The notes: a model not told the origin generated them from the sequence alone. Shown: positions 8,919 to 18,249, counted from the first letter of the stretch. The stretch is DNA of 64,000 nt from CALMEC01 sp964628685 (GCA_964628685.1 CAZVNM010000004.1:124001-188000); one strand, 5' to 3'. Program-made: numbers and translations.

Positions 8919-10027
8919 CAGTCGCCGCCTTTCGGGGAGGTGTCGATCAATGGGCGCTTGCGCGTGACCGCGGCCTTGCGCTTGCCGCGGATGTCGATGG
9001 TGAGGGGCGTGCCCGGGTCGGCCAGGTCGGCGCGCACGTAGGCGAGGCCGAAGCCCACGTCCGCGGTCGGCGAGAGCGTGCCGCTCGTCACCACGCCGAC
9101 GATCGCGTCGTCCTGCAGGACCTCGCATCCCGCGCGCGGGATGCCCGCCTCGGTCAGCTCGAACATGACGAGCCGCTCCGGGGTGCCGGCCTCGGCCTGG
9201 TCGCGCAGCGTCTGCGCGCCGATGAAGTCGCGGTCGAGCGCGCACGCCCACCGAAGGCCCGCCTCGATGGGGGTGCGCTGCAGGCTGAGGTCGTTGCCGT
9301 AGAGCGGGTAGCCCATCTCCAACCGCAGCGTGTCGCGTGCCGCGAGCCCCACCGGCGACGGCGCGTCCGGGCCCGCCATCAGCGCATCCCACAGCGCCAC
9401 GACGTCACCGGACGCGCACATGATCTCCACCCCGGGTTCACCGGTGTAGCCGGTGCGCGCCACGTGACAGTCCACGCCACCCAGTCGGACCGGCGCGATG
9501 TCGAAGTACCCCAGGGCGTCCAGAAGCGGCGCCTCGACACCGGCGAGCGGCAGCACGGCGTCCTCCCATCCCCGCCCCTGCACGGCGAGCATCGCGTGGT
9601 GGTCCGACACGTCGGTCGGTTCCACGTCGTCGGTCGCGTGCGCCGTGAGCCATTCGACGACCGGCTCCACGTTGGCGGCGTTGCAGACGATCAGATGACG
9701 GGTGACCCCCGTCCGATAGATGATCAGGTCGTCGATCACCCCGCCGTCCTCGCGGCACAGGATCGTGTACTGCCCCTTCCCGATCTCCAGACGGGCCACG
9801 TCGTTGGTGAGCATGCGGCCCAGGAAGGCCTCACCGCCGGTCCCCGACACCTCGATCTGCCCCATGTGCGACACGTCGAACACGCCGCAGCGTTCGCGGA
9901 CCGCCCGATGCTCCTCGCGCACGCCGGCGTACTGGATGGGCATGTCCCAGCCGGCGAACGGCGCCATCCGTGCGCCGAGGGCGACATGGCGGTCATGCAG
10001 GGGTGTGCGACGGGACTGGCCGACCAT
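8918..10027 (-). CDS. gcvT: Aminomethyltransferase (glycine cleavage T protein)
   Basis: A 369 aa protein that transfers the methylene group from lipoyl-bound aminomethyl to tetrahydrofolate. It begins with RTPLHDRHVALGARMAPFAGW and VFDVSHMGQI, the usual folate-enzyme start. Later it carries LGYFDIAPVRLG, ARTGYTGEPGVEI and the C-terminal barrel with GIPRAGCEVLQD. The ATG at 10027 is preferred over upstream codons because family homology begins right after it. It is divergent from the first GGDEF-EAL gene across about 100 bp, in which I see no convincing glycine riboswitch. Confidence 0.95.
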   Translation of the reverse strand: MVGQSRRTPLHDRHVALGARMAPFAGWDMPIQYAGVREEHRAVRERCGVFDVSHMGQIEVSGTGGEAFLGRMLTNDVARLEIGKGQYTILCREDGGVIDDLIIYRTGVTRHLIVCNAANVEPVVEWLTAHATDDVEPTDVSDHHAMLAVQGRGWEDAVLPLAGVEAPLLDALGYFDIAPVRLGGVDCHVARTGYTGEPGVEIMCASGDVVALWDALMAGPDAPSPVGLAARDTLRLEMGYPLYGNDLSLQRTPIEAGLRWACALDRDFIGAQTLRDQAEAGTPERLVMFELTEAGIPRAGCEVLQDDAIVGVVTSGTLSPTADVGFGLAYVRADLADPGTPLTIDIRGKRKAAVTRKRPLIDTSPKGGD

Positions 10028-10128
10028 GTCACCGGACGCTACCATGCGCCTCTTCGCGCCACGCATCGGCGCCACCGATTCCCGCAGGACTCAACGTCGA
10101 TGACCGCACCGCCGATGCAGGGTGGAGG

Positions 10129-12273
10129 ATGAGCAGCCAGGACCCACCAGCACACCGCTCCGACGACCGGTCCTCGCGATCGCCGTCGGACGGTTCGCCG
10201 ACGCCCGAGCTGGTCGCCGCGCTGCAGGCGGTGATCGACCTCCTCCCCCATCTCGTGTGGATCAAGGACAACGACGGCCGATATGTGGCCGTCAACCACT
10301 TCTACGCGAACCGGACCGGGCGGTCCGCGATCGACGAGATCATCGGCCTCACCGATCACGACATCTTCCCGGCGCACATCGCCGACGCCTTCGTCGCCAA
10401 CGATCGGCACATCCGCGAATCGCGCAGGGCGCAGCTGCTGGCCGAGCAGGTCGTGATCCCGCCCGACGAGCAGGTGCGTCACCTGGAGGCGCACAAGGGG
10501 CCCATCATCGTCGACGGCGAGGTGATCGGAACGGTCGGCTTCGCCCACGACGTGACCGACGTGTCCGACCTGGGTGTGGCCGACGAGGACGGGTCGCCGC
10601 ACCAGTTCCGGCTGATGGAGGCGCTGCCGTTCGACCTCATCCGCTACGACCGCAACTGCCGGCGCGTGTTCGTCAACCGCCACTTCCGGCAGCGGCTGGA
10701 GGAGGGTACCGGGATCCTGACGGGCCAGTCGCCCGAGGAGACCTGGAGCGACAGCTCGATCGGCATGAGCCCCGCCGACTATCAGCAGCGTCTGCGCGAG
10801 GTCCTCGCGACCGGCAGACCGCAGGCGTTCGAGCTTGGCAGCGCCGAGCACGGCGTCTTGGAGCTCGTCCGCCTCATCCCCGAATGCGGCCCGACCGGCG
10901 AGGTCGTGAGCGTCCTGATGGTCGGCGTGGACATCTCCGAGCTTGCCGAGTACCGCGCGATGGTCAGCCACCTCGCGCACCACGACAGCCTCACCAACAT
11001 GCCCAACCGGTCGATGTTCCGCGACCGGGTGGCGGCTGCCGCCGCGATGGCCCGGCGCCACGGGACGATGTACGGGGTGCTCATCCTCGACATCGACCGG
11101 TTCAAGGCGATCAACGACGGGCTGGGACACGGCGGCGGCGACCAGATGCTGGTGCAGCTGGCCGAGCGCCTTCGCGCCTGCGTTCGTCCGTACGACCTGG
11201 TCGCCCGCCTGGGCGGCGACGAGTTCGCCGTCCTCATGGACGACGTGACCTCGCTCACCGACATCCGGCGTCTCGCGGAGCGTCTGCGCGCGACGTTCGA
11301 GGAGCCCTTCGAGATCGACGGCCGCCAGGTGGCCTCCAGCATGAGCATCGGCATCGCCGCCTACCCGCACGACGGCGAGGACGCGGCCGACCTGCTGCGC
11401 GCGGCCGATTCGGCGATGCACGAGGCCAAACGGCTCGGTCGCGACAACATCCAGATGTACTCCGAGGAGCTCAGCCGGTCGTTCTCGGAACGGGTCGCCG
11501 TCGAGCGGGAGCTTCGCAGCGCGCTCGAAAACGGGGAGCTGTCGCTCGCCTTCCAGCCCATCGTGACGCTGCAGGGCGAGGTGCGGATCGCCGCCACCGA
11601 GGCGCTCCTTCGCTGGACCAATCCGACCCTGGGGTTCGTGTCGCCGGGGGTCTTCATCCCGATCGCCGAGGAGACCGGCCTCATCGCCCCCATCGGGCGC
11701 TGGGTCTTCGAGGAGGCCTGCAGCGCGGCGATCCGCATCAACGCGGGACGCCGGATCCCGATCCTCGTCTCGGCCAACGTGTCGGCCCGGCAGTTCACCC
11801 GCGACGACCTGGTCGAGCAGATGCGCAGGACGCTCGAGGCGACGGGCTGCGATCCGCGGTGGATCAAGGTCGAGATCACCGAAAGCGTCCTGATGGAGGA
11901 CGAGGCCCACACCCGCGCGGCGCTCGTCAGCATGTCCGAGATGGGGATCCGGATCGCGATCGACGACTTCGGCACCGGCTTCTCATCACTGTCCTACCTC
12001 GCCGCCTTCCCCAGCGACGTCGTCAAGATCGACCGATCCTTCGTCAACGAGATCACCACCGACGAACCCACCCAACACGTCGTCCGCGCCGTCATCGGCA
12101 TGGCCACCAACCTCCAGAAAGAACTCGTCGCCGAAGGCATCGAAACCGCCGAACAGGCCACCCTGCTCACCGAATGGGGCTGCCACCGCGGCCAGGGCTA
12201 CCACTTCGCCCGACCCATGCCCTTCGACCAACTGCTCACCGCCATCGCCGACGACGACACCCGCCACACCTGA
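10129..12273 (+). CDS. PAS-PAS-GGDEF-EAL cyclic-di-GMP protein (copy 1)
   Basis: A 714 aa cytoplasmic bifunctional c-di-GMP enzyme. Two PAS-like sensor domains (~30-145 and ~160-280) precede a GGDEF domain whose motif is intact at residues 362-366. An RPYD inhibitory I-site stands five residues before it. The EAL domain keeps EALLRW (~491), SARQF, EITES, DDFGTGFSS, VVKID and EGIETAEQA, so both diguanylate cyclase and phosphodiesterase activity are plausible. There are no membrane segments, so the input is probably a cytosolic ligand. The ATG at 10129 follows a GGAGG that is unusually close. The next gene is a same-length paralogue; the last ~340 bp of the two are identical. Confidence 0.93.
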   Translation: MSSQDPPAHRSDDRSSRSPSDGSPTPELVAALQAVIDLLPHLVWIKDNDGRYVAVNHFYANRTGRSAIDEIIGLTDHDIFPAHIADAFVANDRHIRESRRAQLLAEQVVIPPDEQVRHLEAHKGPIIVDGEVIGTVGFAHDVTDVSDLGVADEDGSPHQFRLMEALPFDLIRYDRNCRRVFVNRHFRQRLEEGTGILTGQSPEETWSDSSIGMSPADYQQRLREVLATGRPQAFELGSAEHGVLELVRLIPECGPTGEVVSVLMVGVDISELAEYRAMVSHLAHHDSLTNMPNRSMFRDRVAAAAAMARRHGTMYGVLILDIDRFKAINDGLGHGGGDQMLVQLAERLRACVRPYDLVARLGGDEFAVLMDDVTSLTDIRRLAERLRATFEEPFEIDGRQVASSMSIGIAAYPHDGEDAADLLRAADSAMHEAKRLGRDNIQMYSEELSRSFSERVAVERELRSALENGELSLAFQPIVTLQGEVRIAATEALLRWTNPTLGFVSPGVFIPIAEETGLIAPIGRWVFEEACSAAIRINAGRRIPILVSANVSARQFTRDDLVEQMRRTLEATGCDPRWIKVEITESVLMEDEAHTRAALVSMSEMGIRIAIDDFGTGFSSLSYLAAFPSDVVKIDRSFVNEITTDEPTQHVVRAVIGMATNLQKELVAEGIETAEQATLLTEWGCHRGQGYHFARPMPFDQLLTAIADDDTRHT

Positions 12274-12293
12274 CCCACCCAGGGGCCACCGCC
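11931..12293 (+). repeat. 363-bp direct repeat, copy A (EAL 3' end)
   Basis: I compared this block base by base with 14145-14507 and found no difference over 363 bp. It starts at catgtccgagatgggg and runs through the stop codon to cccaggggccaccgcc, 20 bp past it. Outside these limits the two genes differ at many positions. Codons in the block use more GAA, CAA and AAA than the rest of the gene. Confidence 0.9.
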
Positions 12294-12342
12294 AACCCGC
12301 CGCCTTGAGGGTCCGGCCCACGCCGCCGATGATGGATCAGAC

Positions 12343-14487
12343 ATGGGTGACCCGAACCAGCGGCGCGGCGGCCGATCGAACCAGGACCCCGGGGACGGGG
12401 AGATCGCCGCGTCCGGCGAGACGGCCGATGCCGCCATCCTGCGTGCCCTGCTGGAGGTCCTTCCCATCCAGGCGTGGGTGAAGGGCCCGGAGGGCGCCTA
12501 CCTCGCGGGCAACACCCGCTTCGCCGCCACCACGCTGGCGGGCACACCCGAGGGGATCGTCGGCCGGGTCGACCCGGACCTGTTCGAGGGTGACATCGGC
12601 GTCCCGCTCGCCGCCCACGACGCCGAGATCCGCGCATCACGCGAACCGCGGACCTTCATCGAGGAGATCGTCGTCACCGGCAACGACATCCGCCAGGTCG
12701 AGGTGCACAAGGCCCCGGTCACCGTCGACGGCCGGGTGATCGCCACGGTCGGATGCGCCGACGACGTGACCGACCTTCAGCACCTGCGCATCGAGGGACA
12801 CGCGAGCCGCCACGAGCACGTGCTGATGCTCGAATCCCTCCCGATCACCATCATCCGCTACGACACCGACTGTCGCCGCACGTTCGTCAACAGCCACTTC
12901 GCCCGGGCGTATCCGGGCGACGCATCGGAGCTCCTCGGCACCAGCCCCCGGGAGCTGTGGACCGAGGGGATCTTCACGACGACCGCCGACGAGTTCCAGC
13001 GTCACATCGAGACGGCGCTTCAGACGGGAGAGCCGCAGACGTTCGAGATGGAGGCCATCAACCCGCCGCTCCTCGAGCTCATCCGCGCACTTCCGGAGCG
13101 CGACGCGGCGGGCCGGGTGACCGGCGTGCTCATGGTCGGCGTCGACATCTCGGACCTGGCCGAGTACCGGTCCAAGATCGCCCACCTGGCGTTCCACGAC
13201 CACCTCACCAACCTGCCGAACCGGGCGATGTTCACCGGGCGGATGGAGGCGGCCGCGGCATTGGCCGCGCGCAACGACACGATGTTCGCCGTGCTGATGC
13301 TGGACGTCGATCGCTTCAAGACGGTCAACGACACGATGGGCCACGCGGCCGGCGACGTCCTGCTCACGCTCGTGGCCGACCGGCTGCGGGCGAGCGTCCG
13401 TCCGTACGACCTGGTCGCGCGCCTCGGGGGCGACGAGTTCGCCGTCCTCATGGAGGACATCGCGAGCCCCACCGACCTCCGCCGTCTGGCCGACCGGCTG
13501 CTTGCGACCTTCGCGACCCCGTTCGTGGTCGAGGACCGTGAGGTGAGCGTCACGACGAGCATCGGCGTCGCGACCCATCCGCACGACGGCCGCGAGGTCG
13601 AGGACCTCCTGCGCGGGGCCGACTCCGCGATGTACGAGGCCAAGCGCCTGGGCCGCGACAACGTCCAGTTCTTCTCGCACGAGCTCAGCCGCTCGCTCTC
13701 CGAGCGTCTGGCGGTCGAGCGCGAGCTGGGACGTGCGCTCGACCGCGGTGAGCTGTCGCTCGCCTTCCAGCCCATCGTCATGCTCCGCGACGACCGGCGG
13801 ATCGCGGCCGCCGAGGCGCTCCTTCGCTGGAACAACCCGTCGCTGGGGTTCGTCTCACCGGCCGTCTTCATCCCGATCGCCGAGGAGACCGGGCTCATCG
13901 CCCCGATCGGACGCTGGGTCTTCGAGGAGGTCTGCCGCGCGGCGGCGCAGATCAACGGCGTGCGCGAGCGGCCCATCTACATCGCGAGCAACGTTTCGGC
14001 GCGTCAGTTCGTGCGGACCGACCTGGCCGTCGAGATCGCCGGGACCATCGAGCGGACCGGCTGCGACCCGCGGTGGCTCAAGATCGAGATCACCGAGAGC
14101 GTCCTCATGGACGACGACGTGGACACCCGGGCGACGCTTCGGGCCATGTCCGAGATGGGGATCCGGATCGCGATCGACGACTTCGGCACCGGCTTCTCAT
14201 CACTGTCCTACCTCGCCGCCTTCCCCAGCGACGTCGTCAAGATCGACCGATCCTTCGTCAACGAGATCACCACCGACGAACCCACCCAACACGTCGTCCG
14301 CGCCGTCATCGGCATGGCCACCAACCTCCAGAAAGAACTCGTCGCCGAAGGCATCGAAACCGCCGAACAGGCCACCCTGCTCACCGAATGGGGCTGCCAC
14401 CGCGGCCAGGGCTACCACTTCGCCCGACCCATGCCCTTCGACCAACTGCTCACCGCCATCGCCGACGACGACACCCGCCACACCTGA
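12343..14487 (+). CDS. PAS-PAS-GGDEF-EAL cyclic-di-GMP protein (copy 2)
   Basis: A 714 aa paralogue of the preceding gene with the same domain order and length. GGDEF is again at residues 362-366, preceded by RPYD, and the EAL residues are complete. The PAS domains differ most (for example IQAWVKGPEGAYLAG against LPHLVWIKDNDGRYVAV), which suggests a duplicated output module with diverged input. The gap between the two genes is 69 bp, with no hairpin noted. The last ~340 bp of coding sequence are identical to copy 1, which indicates recent gene conversion or recombination. A perfect hairpin terminator follows at 14523. Confidence 0.93.
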   Translation: MGDPNQRRGGRSNQDPGDGEIAASGETADAAILRALLEVLPIQAWVKGPEGAYLAGNTRFAATTLAGTPEGIVGRVDPDLFEGDIGVPLAAHDAEIRASREPRTFIEEIVVTGNDIRQVEVHKAPVTVDGRVIATVGCADDVTDLQHLRIEGHASRHEHVLMLESLPITIIRYDTDCRRTFVNSHFARAYPGDASELLGTSPRELWTEGIFTTTADEFQRHIETALQTGEPQTFEMEAINPPLLELIRALPERDAAGRVTGVLMVGVDISDLAEYRSKIAHLAFHDHLTNLPNRAMFTGRMEAAAALAARNDTMFAVLMLDVDRFKTVNDTMGHAAGDVLLTLVADRLRASVRPYDLVARLGGDEFAVLMEDIASPTDLRRLADRLLATFATPFVVEDREVSVTTSIGVATHPHDGREVEDLLRGADSAMYEAKRLGRDNVQFFSHELSRSLSERLAVERELGRALDRGELSLAFQPIVMLRDDRRIAAAEALLRWNNPSLGFVSPAVFIPIAEETGLIAPIGRWVFEEVCRAAAQINGVRERPIYIASNVSARQFVRTDLAVEIAGTIERTGCDPRWLKIEITESVLMDDDVDTRATLRAMSEMGIRIAIDDFGTGFSSLSYLAAFPSDVVKIDRSFVNEITTDEPTQHVVRAVIGMATNLQKELVAEGIETAEQATLLTEWGCHRGQGYHFARPMPFDQLLTAIADDDTRHT

Positions 14488-14507
14488 CCCACCCAGGGGC
14501 CACCGCC
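14145..14507 (+). repeat. 363-bp direct repeat, copy B (EAL 3' end)
   Basis: Second copy of the identical block at 11931-12293, offset by exactly 2214 bp and in the same orientation. Recombination between the two would delete or duplicate one complete PAS-PAS-GGDEF-EAL unit in frame. Confidence 0.9.
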
Positions 14508-14522
14508 GATCAGGGATGGAAG

Positions 14523-14552
14523 GGTGGGTCCGTCCCGGGGGACGGACCCACC
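14523..14552. terminator. Bidirectional hairpin terminator between copy 2 and ftsZ
   Basis: A perfect 13 bp stem (GGTGGGTCCGTCC paired with GGACGGACCCACC) closes a CGGG tetraloop. It lies 35 bp after the plus-strand GGDEF-EAL stop and 46 bp beyond the convergent ftsZ stop. There is no T-tract, as is usual for actinobacterial intrinsic terminators. It could serve both transcripts. Confidence 0.75.
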
Positions 14553-14556
14553 GCGG

Positions 14557-14590
14557 GTCGACCGCGGAAAGCACCCGGACCGCGGTCGAC
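14557..14590. terminator. Second inverted repeat downstream of ftsZ
   Basis: GTCGACCGCGG (14557-14567) pairs with CCGCGGTCGAC (14580-14590) around a 12 nt loop, giving an 11 bp stem. It sits between the strong hairpin at 14523 and the ftsZ stop, so it is probably a companion terminator for the minus-strand cluster. Confidence 0.5.
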
Positions 14591-14598
14591 GGCCTCGA

Positions 14599-15780
14599 CT
14601 ACTTCTCGCGCAGGAAGTCCGGCACGTCCAGGACGCCGTCGTCGTCGCCCACCACGAGGTCACCGCGGTCGTCCGAGAACGACGGCACCGACGGGGTCGG
14701 GCGTGACGGAGCGGGCTGTACCGGCTCCTCGCGCCGGGCGCCGCCGGCCTCGTAGTTGGGAAAGAGCGGCTCGCGACGCCACGATCCCTGGCTGCTTCCC
14801 TGCTGCTGGCGGGGCCGCTCGCCGCGCTGCTGCGGCGGCTGGCGCGGGCCGTCGAACCCGGTCGCGATGACCGTGACCCGCAGCTGGTCGCCGACGTTCT
14901 CGTCGACCACGGCGCCGAAGATGACGTTGCAGTCGCTGTGGCTGGCCTCGCGGATGATGGTGGCCGCCTCGTTAATCTCGAACAGGCCCACGTCGGTGCC
15001 GCCGGTGATGTTCATGAGGACGCCGGTCGCACCCGCGATGGTGCTCTCGAGAAGCGGCGAGGAGATGGCCATGCGCGCGGCCTCGGAGGCGCGGTGCTCG
15101 CCGGTGGCGACGCCGATGCCCATGAGCGAGGCGCCGGCGTTGGCCATGATGGTGCGCACGTCGGCGAAGTCGAGGTTGACGAGGCCGGGGATGGTGATGA
15201 GGTCGGTGATGCCCTGCACGCCCTGGCGAAGGACGTCGTCCGCCAGACGGAACGCGTCGACGATCGACGTGTTGGGGTCCACCACCTCCAGCAGGCGCTC
15301 GTTGGGGATGACGATGACCGAGTCGACGTGTGCACGCAGCTCGTCGATGCCCTCGTCCGCCCGGCGGGTGCGCTGCGCGCCCTCGAACGAGAACGGCTTG
15401 GTGACGACGCCGACGGTGAGCGCACCCTGCTCGCGGGCGATCTGGGCGATGACCGGTGCTGCGCCGGTGCCGGTTCCGCCGCCCTCGCCGGCGGTGACGA
15501 ACACCATGTCCGCGCCGCGGATCGCCTCCTTCAGCTCCTCGCGACTCTCCTCGGCGGCCTCGCGCCCGACCTTGGGGTCGGCACCGGCGCCGAGCCCCTT
15601 GGTGATCGTTCCGCCGAGCTGCAGCTTGACGTCGGCGTCGCACATCGCGAGCGCCTGCGCATCGGTGTTGACCGCGATGAACTCCACGCCACGCAGTCCT
15701 GCGTCGACCATCCGATCGACGGCGTTGGTGCCTCCGCCGCCGACCCCGATCACCTTGATGACGGCCAGATAGTTGTCCAC
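14599..15780 (-). CDS. ftsZ: Cell division protein FtsZ
   Basis: Tubulin-like GTPase that builds the division ring. The 393 aa protein opens VDNYLAVIKVIGVGGGGTNAVDRM, carries the tubulin signature GGGTGTGAAP, and keeps the T7-loop region DFADVRTIM. A Q/R-rich linker leads to the C-terminal peptide DVPDFLREK that binds partner proteins. The GTG at 15780 is chosen because GAAGGGG stands 8 nt upstream and homology begins there; a frame-extended start at 15828 would add a non-homologous leader. It is the last gene of the dcw cluster; the usual downstream sepF and pgeF are absent here. A 197 bp gap separates it from ftsQ, so it probably has its own promoter. Confidence 0.96.
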   Translation of the reverse strand: MDNYLAVIKVIGVGGGGTNAVDRMVDAGLRGVEFIAVNTDAQALAMCDADVKLQLGGTITKGLGAGADPKVGREAAEESREELKEAIRGADMVFVTAGEGGGTGTGAAPVIAQIAREQGALTVGVVTKPFSFEGAQRTRRADEGIDELRAHVDSVIVIPNERLLEVVDPNTSIVDAFRLADDVLRQGVQGITDLITIPGLVNLDFADVRTIMANAGASLMGIGVATGEHRASEAARMAISSPLLESTIAGATGVLMNITGGTDVGLFEINEAATIIREASHSDCNVIFGAVVDENVGDQLRVTVIATGFDGPRQPPQQRGERPRQQQGSSQGSWRREPLFPNYEAGGARREEPVQPAPSRPTPSVPSFSDDRGDLVVGDDDGVLDVPDFLREK

Positions 15781-15829
15781 GAGTGAAGCCCCTTCGGAAG
15801 TGCGAACCATTCGAATTCGATGCCGCATC

Positions 15830-15860
15830 GAGGGTTTGAGCCCGTTTCGAACAAACCCTC
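15830..15860. promoter_or_regulatory. Inverted repeat in the ftsZ leader region
   Basis: GAGGGTTTG (15830-15838) and CAAACCCTC (15852-15860) are perfect 9 bp arms around a 13 nt centre containing TTCGAA. A second palindrome, TCGAATTCGA, is at 15811-15820. Both lie between ftsQ and ftsZ, 30-80 bp upstream of the ftsZ start. They could be an operator or an RNA hairpin controlling FtsZ level; no regulator is identified. Confidence 0.45.
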
Positions 15861-15977
15861 AACCGCCGCTTTACTACCGCGAGTGTCGAATTTGCGGGAG
15901 GGGCGACGCGCCTGAAGCAGGCCGTCCCAGCACGGCAAGTTACGGAAACGCCTCCGCCGTGTCAAGCAACAGTCGAC

Positions 15978-16823
15978 CTACGGTTGAATGTTCGTCGCGT
16001 CCGACCCTGAGTCTTGAGTTGCCGTTGAGTCTTCCGTGGACCGTTCGACGCCGCCCAGGATCAGGCTGCCGGGTGCGCTGAGGTCGATGTAGTCGGCGTC
16101 GGCGAGGTCGGCCTGCGCCTCGGGGTTCGCGAGGATCGCGTCGAGGGCGATCGCCTTGCGCCGCAGGTCGATCGGCTGTCCGAACCGCACCTCGGGCCCC
16201 CCGGTGAGACGGCCGGTCAGCACCCCTCCCGCGACCCGCAGGTCGCGCACCCGCGACGAGACGTCGGGCGAGATCGCGGCGGCCACCCGAAGCGCCGCGC
16301 GGGAACCGTCGTCGGGCAGCCGCTCCCCCACGCGGGCGCCGCGCACGCGGATCTCGGGCAGGCCCGCCGCCGTGGTCGTCCCGGTCCGCTCGGCCTGCAG
16401 GAACCGCCCCGTGCGGGAGACGAGGTAGCGGCCGCCGCCGTCGGTGACGGCCACCGCACCGGGGACCGCCTTGGTGATGCGGACGACGAGACCGCGCGGG
16501 TAGTCGTGGCTCACCTGGACGCCCTCGACCCACGGTACGGGTGCCAGCGCGCGTTCGATCTCCCCGCTCGGCAGATGGAGTGCGTCGCCCCCGACCGCCG
16601 CGACCTGGATCGCACGCACGACCCGCGCCTGGTCGGGCAGGTCGTAGCCGGTCACCGACACGTGCGAGACCGTCATCGCCGGGCCGGTGAGGATCCACCA
16701 CGTCCCGCTGAGCATCGCGGCGCCCGCCACGCCGGTGAGAAGGACGGTCCGCCGGCGGCGGTGGCGTGCGGCCACCACGTGACGACGGCGGTCGACGAGG
16801 CGGGTCGAGACGCCCGAGGTCAC
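15978..16823 (-). CDS. ftsQ: Cell division protein FtsQ
   Basis: A 281 aa bitopic membrane protein of the divisome that links FtsB/FtsL to later components. A basic cytoplasmic tail (~26 residues) is followed by one membrane helix (TVLLTGVAGAAMLSGTWWIL). Then comes a POTRA domain (MTVSHVSVTGYD...VVRITKAVPGAV) and the FtsQ-like extracytoplasmic region. The C-terminus (TQDSGSDATNIQP) is hydrophilic. It lies between murC and ftsZ, the usual position in actinobacteria. About 95 bp without a gene separate it from murC. Confidence 0.88.
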   Translation of the reverse strand: MTSGVSTRLVDRRRHVVAARHRRRRTVLLTGVAGAAMLSGTWWILTGPAMTVSHVSVTGYDLPDQARVVRAIQVAAVGGDALHLPSGEIERALAPVPWVEGVQVSHDYPRGLVVRITKAVPGAVAVTDGGGRYLVSRTGRFLQAERTGTTTAAGLPEIRVRGARVGERLPDDGSRAALRVAAAISPDVSSRVRDLRVAGGVLTGRLTGGPEVRFGQPIDLRRKAIALDAILANPEAQADLADADYIDLSAPGSLILGGVERSTEDSTATQDSGSDATNIQP

Positions 16824-16917
16824 GCGTTTCCGCCCGCGGTCGTCCCCGCCCCGCCGCGCGGTGCGTTCGTGGATCGGCCGGCGCGGTGTCCGGCCGTGGG
16901 AGGAAGACCACGGAGCA

Positions 16918-18249
16918 TCAGGACTGTGTTTGCAGCCGCCCCGCCAATTCCTGCCCGAGGGTCGTCACATCACCCGCGCCGAGGGTCAGCACGAGGTCTC
17001 CCGGACGCACCAGGTCCATGACCGCGTCGGCCGCCGCCGCGAGGGTCGGGGCGAACACCGCGGGCGGCCGCACCGCCGCGGCCACGTCGCGGCCGCTGAT
17101 CGTCGGGTCGTGCGGCTCGCGGGCCGCGTAGATCTCGGTGACCACCGCCACGTCGGCCCCGCCGAGCGCGGCCGCCGTCTCGTCCAGAAGCGCCCTGGTG
17201 CGGGAGTAGAGATGCGGCTGGAACACCGCCACGATCCGTCCGTCGTGGCGTTCGCGGGCCGCCGCCAGCGTGGCCGCGAGCTCGGTCGGGTGGTGGGCGT
17301 AGTCGTCCACGATCGTGACGCCCCCCACGCTCGCCCGAAGCTCGTATCGACGTCCGACGCCGCCGAACGCCCGCAGCGCCGCGACGGCCCGCGCGGGCGC
17401 GACCCCGCACCAGTCGGCCAGGGCGACGGCGCAGGCCGCGTTCTCGACGTTGTGGCGCCCCGGCACCGCGAGGCGCAGCGCGACGGCGTCGGCGTCACCG
17501 CAGACGAGCGCGGGACCGCCGTCGGCGTCGACGATGCGACACCATGCGCCCGCGTGGTCGCCGATCTCACGGACCGGACAGGGTGCGGACTCGGCGACGC
17601 GTCGCGCCCGCTCGTCCGGCCCCACCACCAGGACGCCGTCGGCGGGGAGGGTGGCGACGAACGCGCTGAAGACCTCTTCCACCTCGTCGATGCTCGCGTA
17701 GGTCGCGTGGTGGTCGTGGTCGACGTTCAGGAGGATCGCCGCCTCGGGCCGCAACCGAAGGAGGGACCGGTCGCTCTCGTCGGCCTCCGCCACGAACCAC
17801 GGGCCCTCGCCCCACACCGCCCCGGTGCCGCCGCCGCCCGGGATCGTCGCCCCGACGCAGGCGGACGGGTCACCCAGCGCCACGACGAGCATGCCGCTGG
17901 TGGTGGACTTTCCGTGTGCGCCCGCCACCGCAAGCCCGCGCCGCATCGCCATCAGCTCGGCCAGCAGGTCGGCACGGTGGATGACCGGGATGCCGCGCGC
18001 GCGGGCGGCGGTGAGCTCGGGGTTGTCGTCGGCGATGGCGGTCGACACGACCAGCGCGTCCACCTCACCCAGCGCATCGGCGCCGTGGCCGGCCCGTGCG
18101 GCGATCCCGATGGCGCGCAGGTCGGCGAGCACGGCCGAGTCGTCGCGGTCGGTGCCCGACACCCGGTAACCGGCCTGGGCCGCAAGGCGCGCCAGGCCGC
18201 TCATGCCGGCACCGCCGATGCCGACCATGTGGATCGCGCGTGCGCTCAT
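16918..18249 (-). CDS. murC: UDP-N-acetylmuramate--L-alanine ligase
   Basis: A 443 aa cytoplasmic ligase that adds L-alanine to UDP-MurNAc. The N-terminal Rossmann-like motif HMVGIGGAGMSGLA (~6-19) and the ATP-binding loop GAHGKSTTSGM mark the family, and YAHHPTE identifies MurC within the Mur ligases. The ATG at 18249 overlaps the murG stop by 4 bp (ATGA); a longer frame extends upstream but lacks homology. murB, often found between murC and ftsQ, is not present in this cluster. Confidence 0.95.
   Translation of the reverse strand: MSARAIHMVGIGGAGMSGLARLAAQAGYRVSGTDRDDSAVLADLRAIGIAARAGHGADALGEVDALVVSTAIADDNPELTAARARGIPVIHRADLLAELMAMRRGLAVAGAHGKSTTSGMLVVALGDPSACVGATIPGGGGTGAVWGEGPWFVAEADESDRSLLRLRPEAAILLNVDHDHHATYASIDEVEEVFSAFVATLPADGVLVVGPDERARRVAESAPCPVREIGDHAGAWCRIVDADGGPALVCGDADAVALRLAVPGRHNVENAACAVALADWCGVAPARAVAALRAFGGVGRRYELRASVGGVTIVDDYAHHPTELAATLAAARERHDGRIVAVFQPHLYSRTRALLDETAAALGGADVAVVTEIYAAREPHDPTISGRDVAAAVRPPAVFAPTLAAAADAVMDLVRPGDLVLTLGAGDVTTLGQELAGRLQTQS

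Noticed and set aside
10028..10128. Glycine riboswitch before gcvT
   Set aside because: The interval is only ~100 bp and I found no conserved aptamer core segments.
10039..11910. 623-codon minus-strand frame opposite the first GGDEF-EAL gene
   Set aside because: Antisense shadow; composition typical of complement-strand reading and no recognisable motif.
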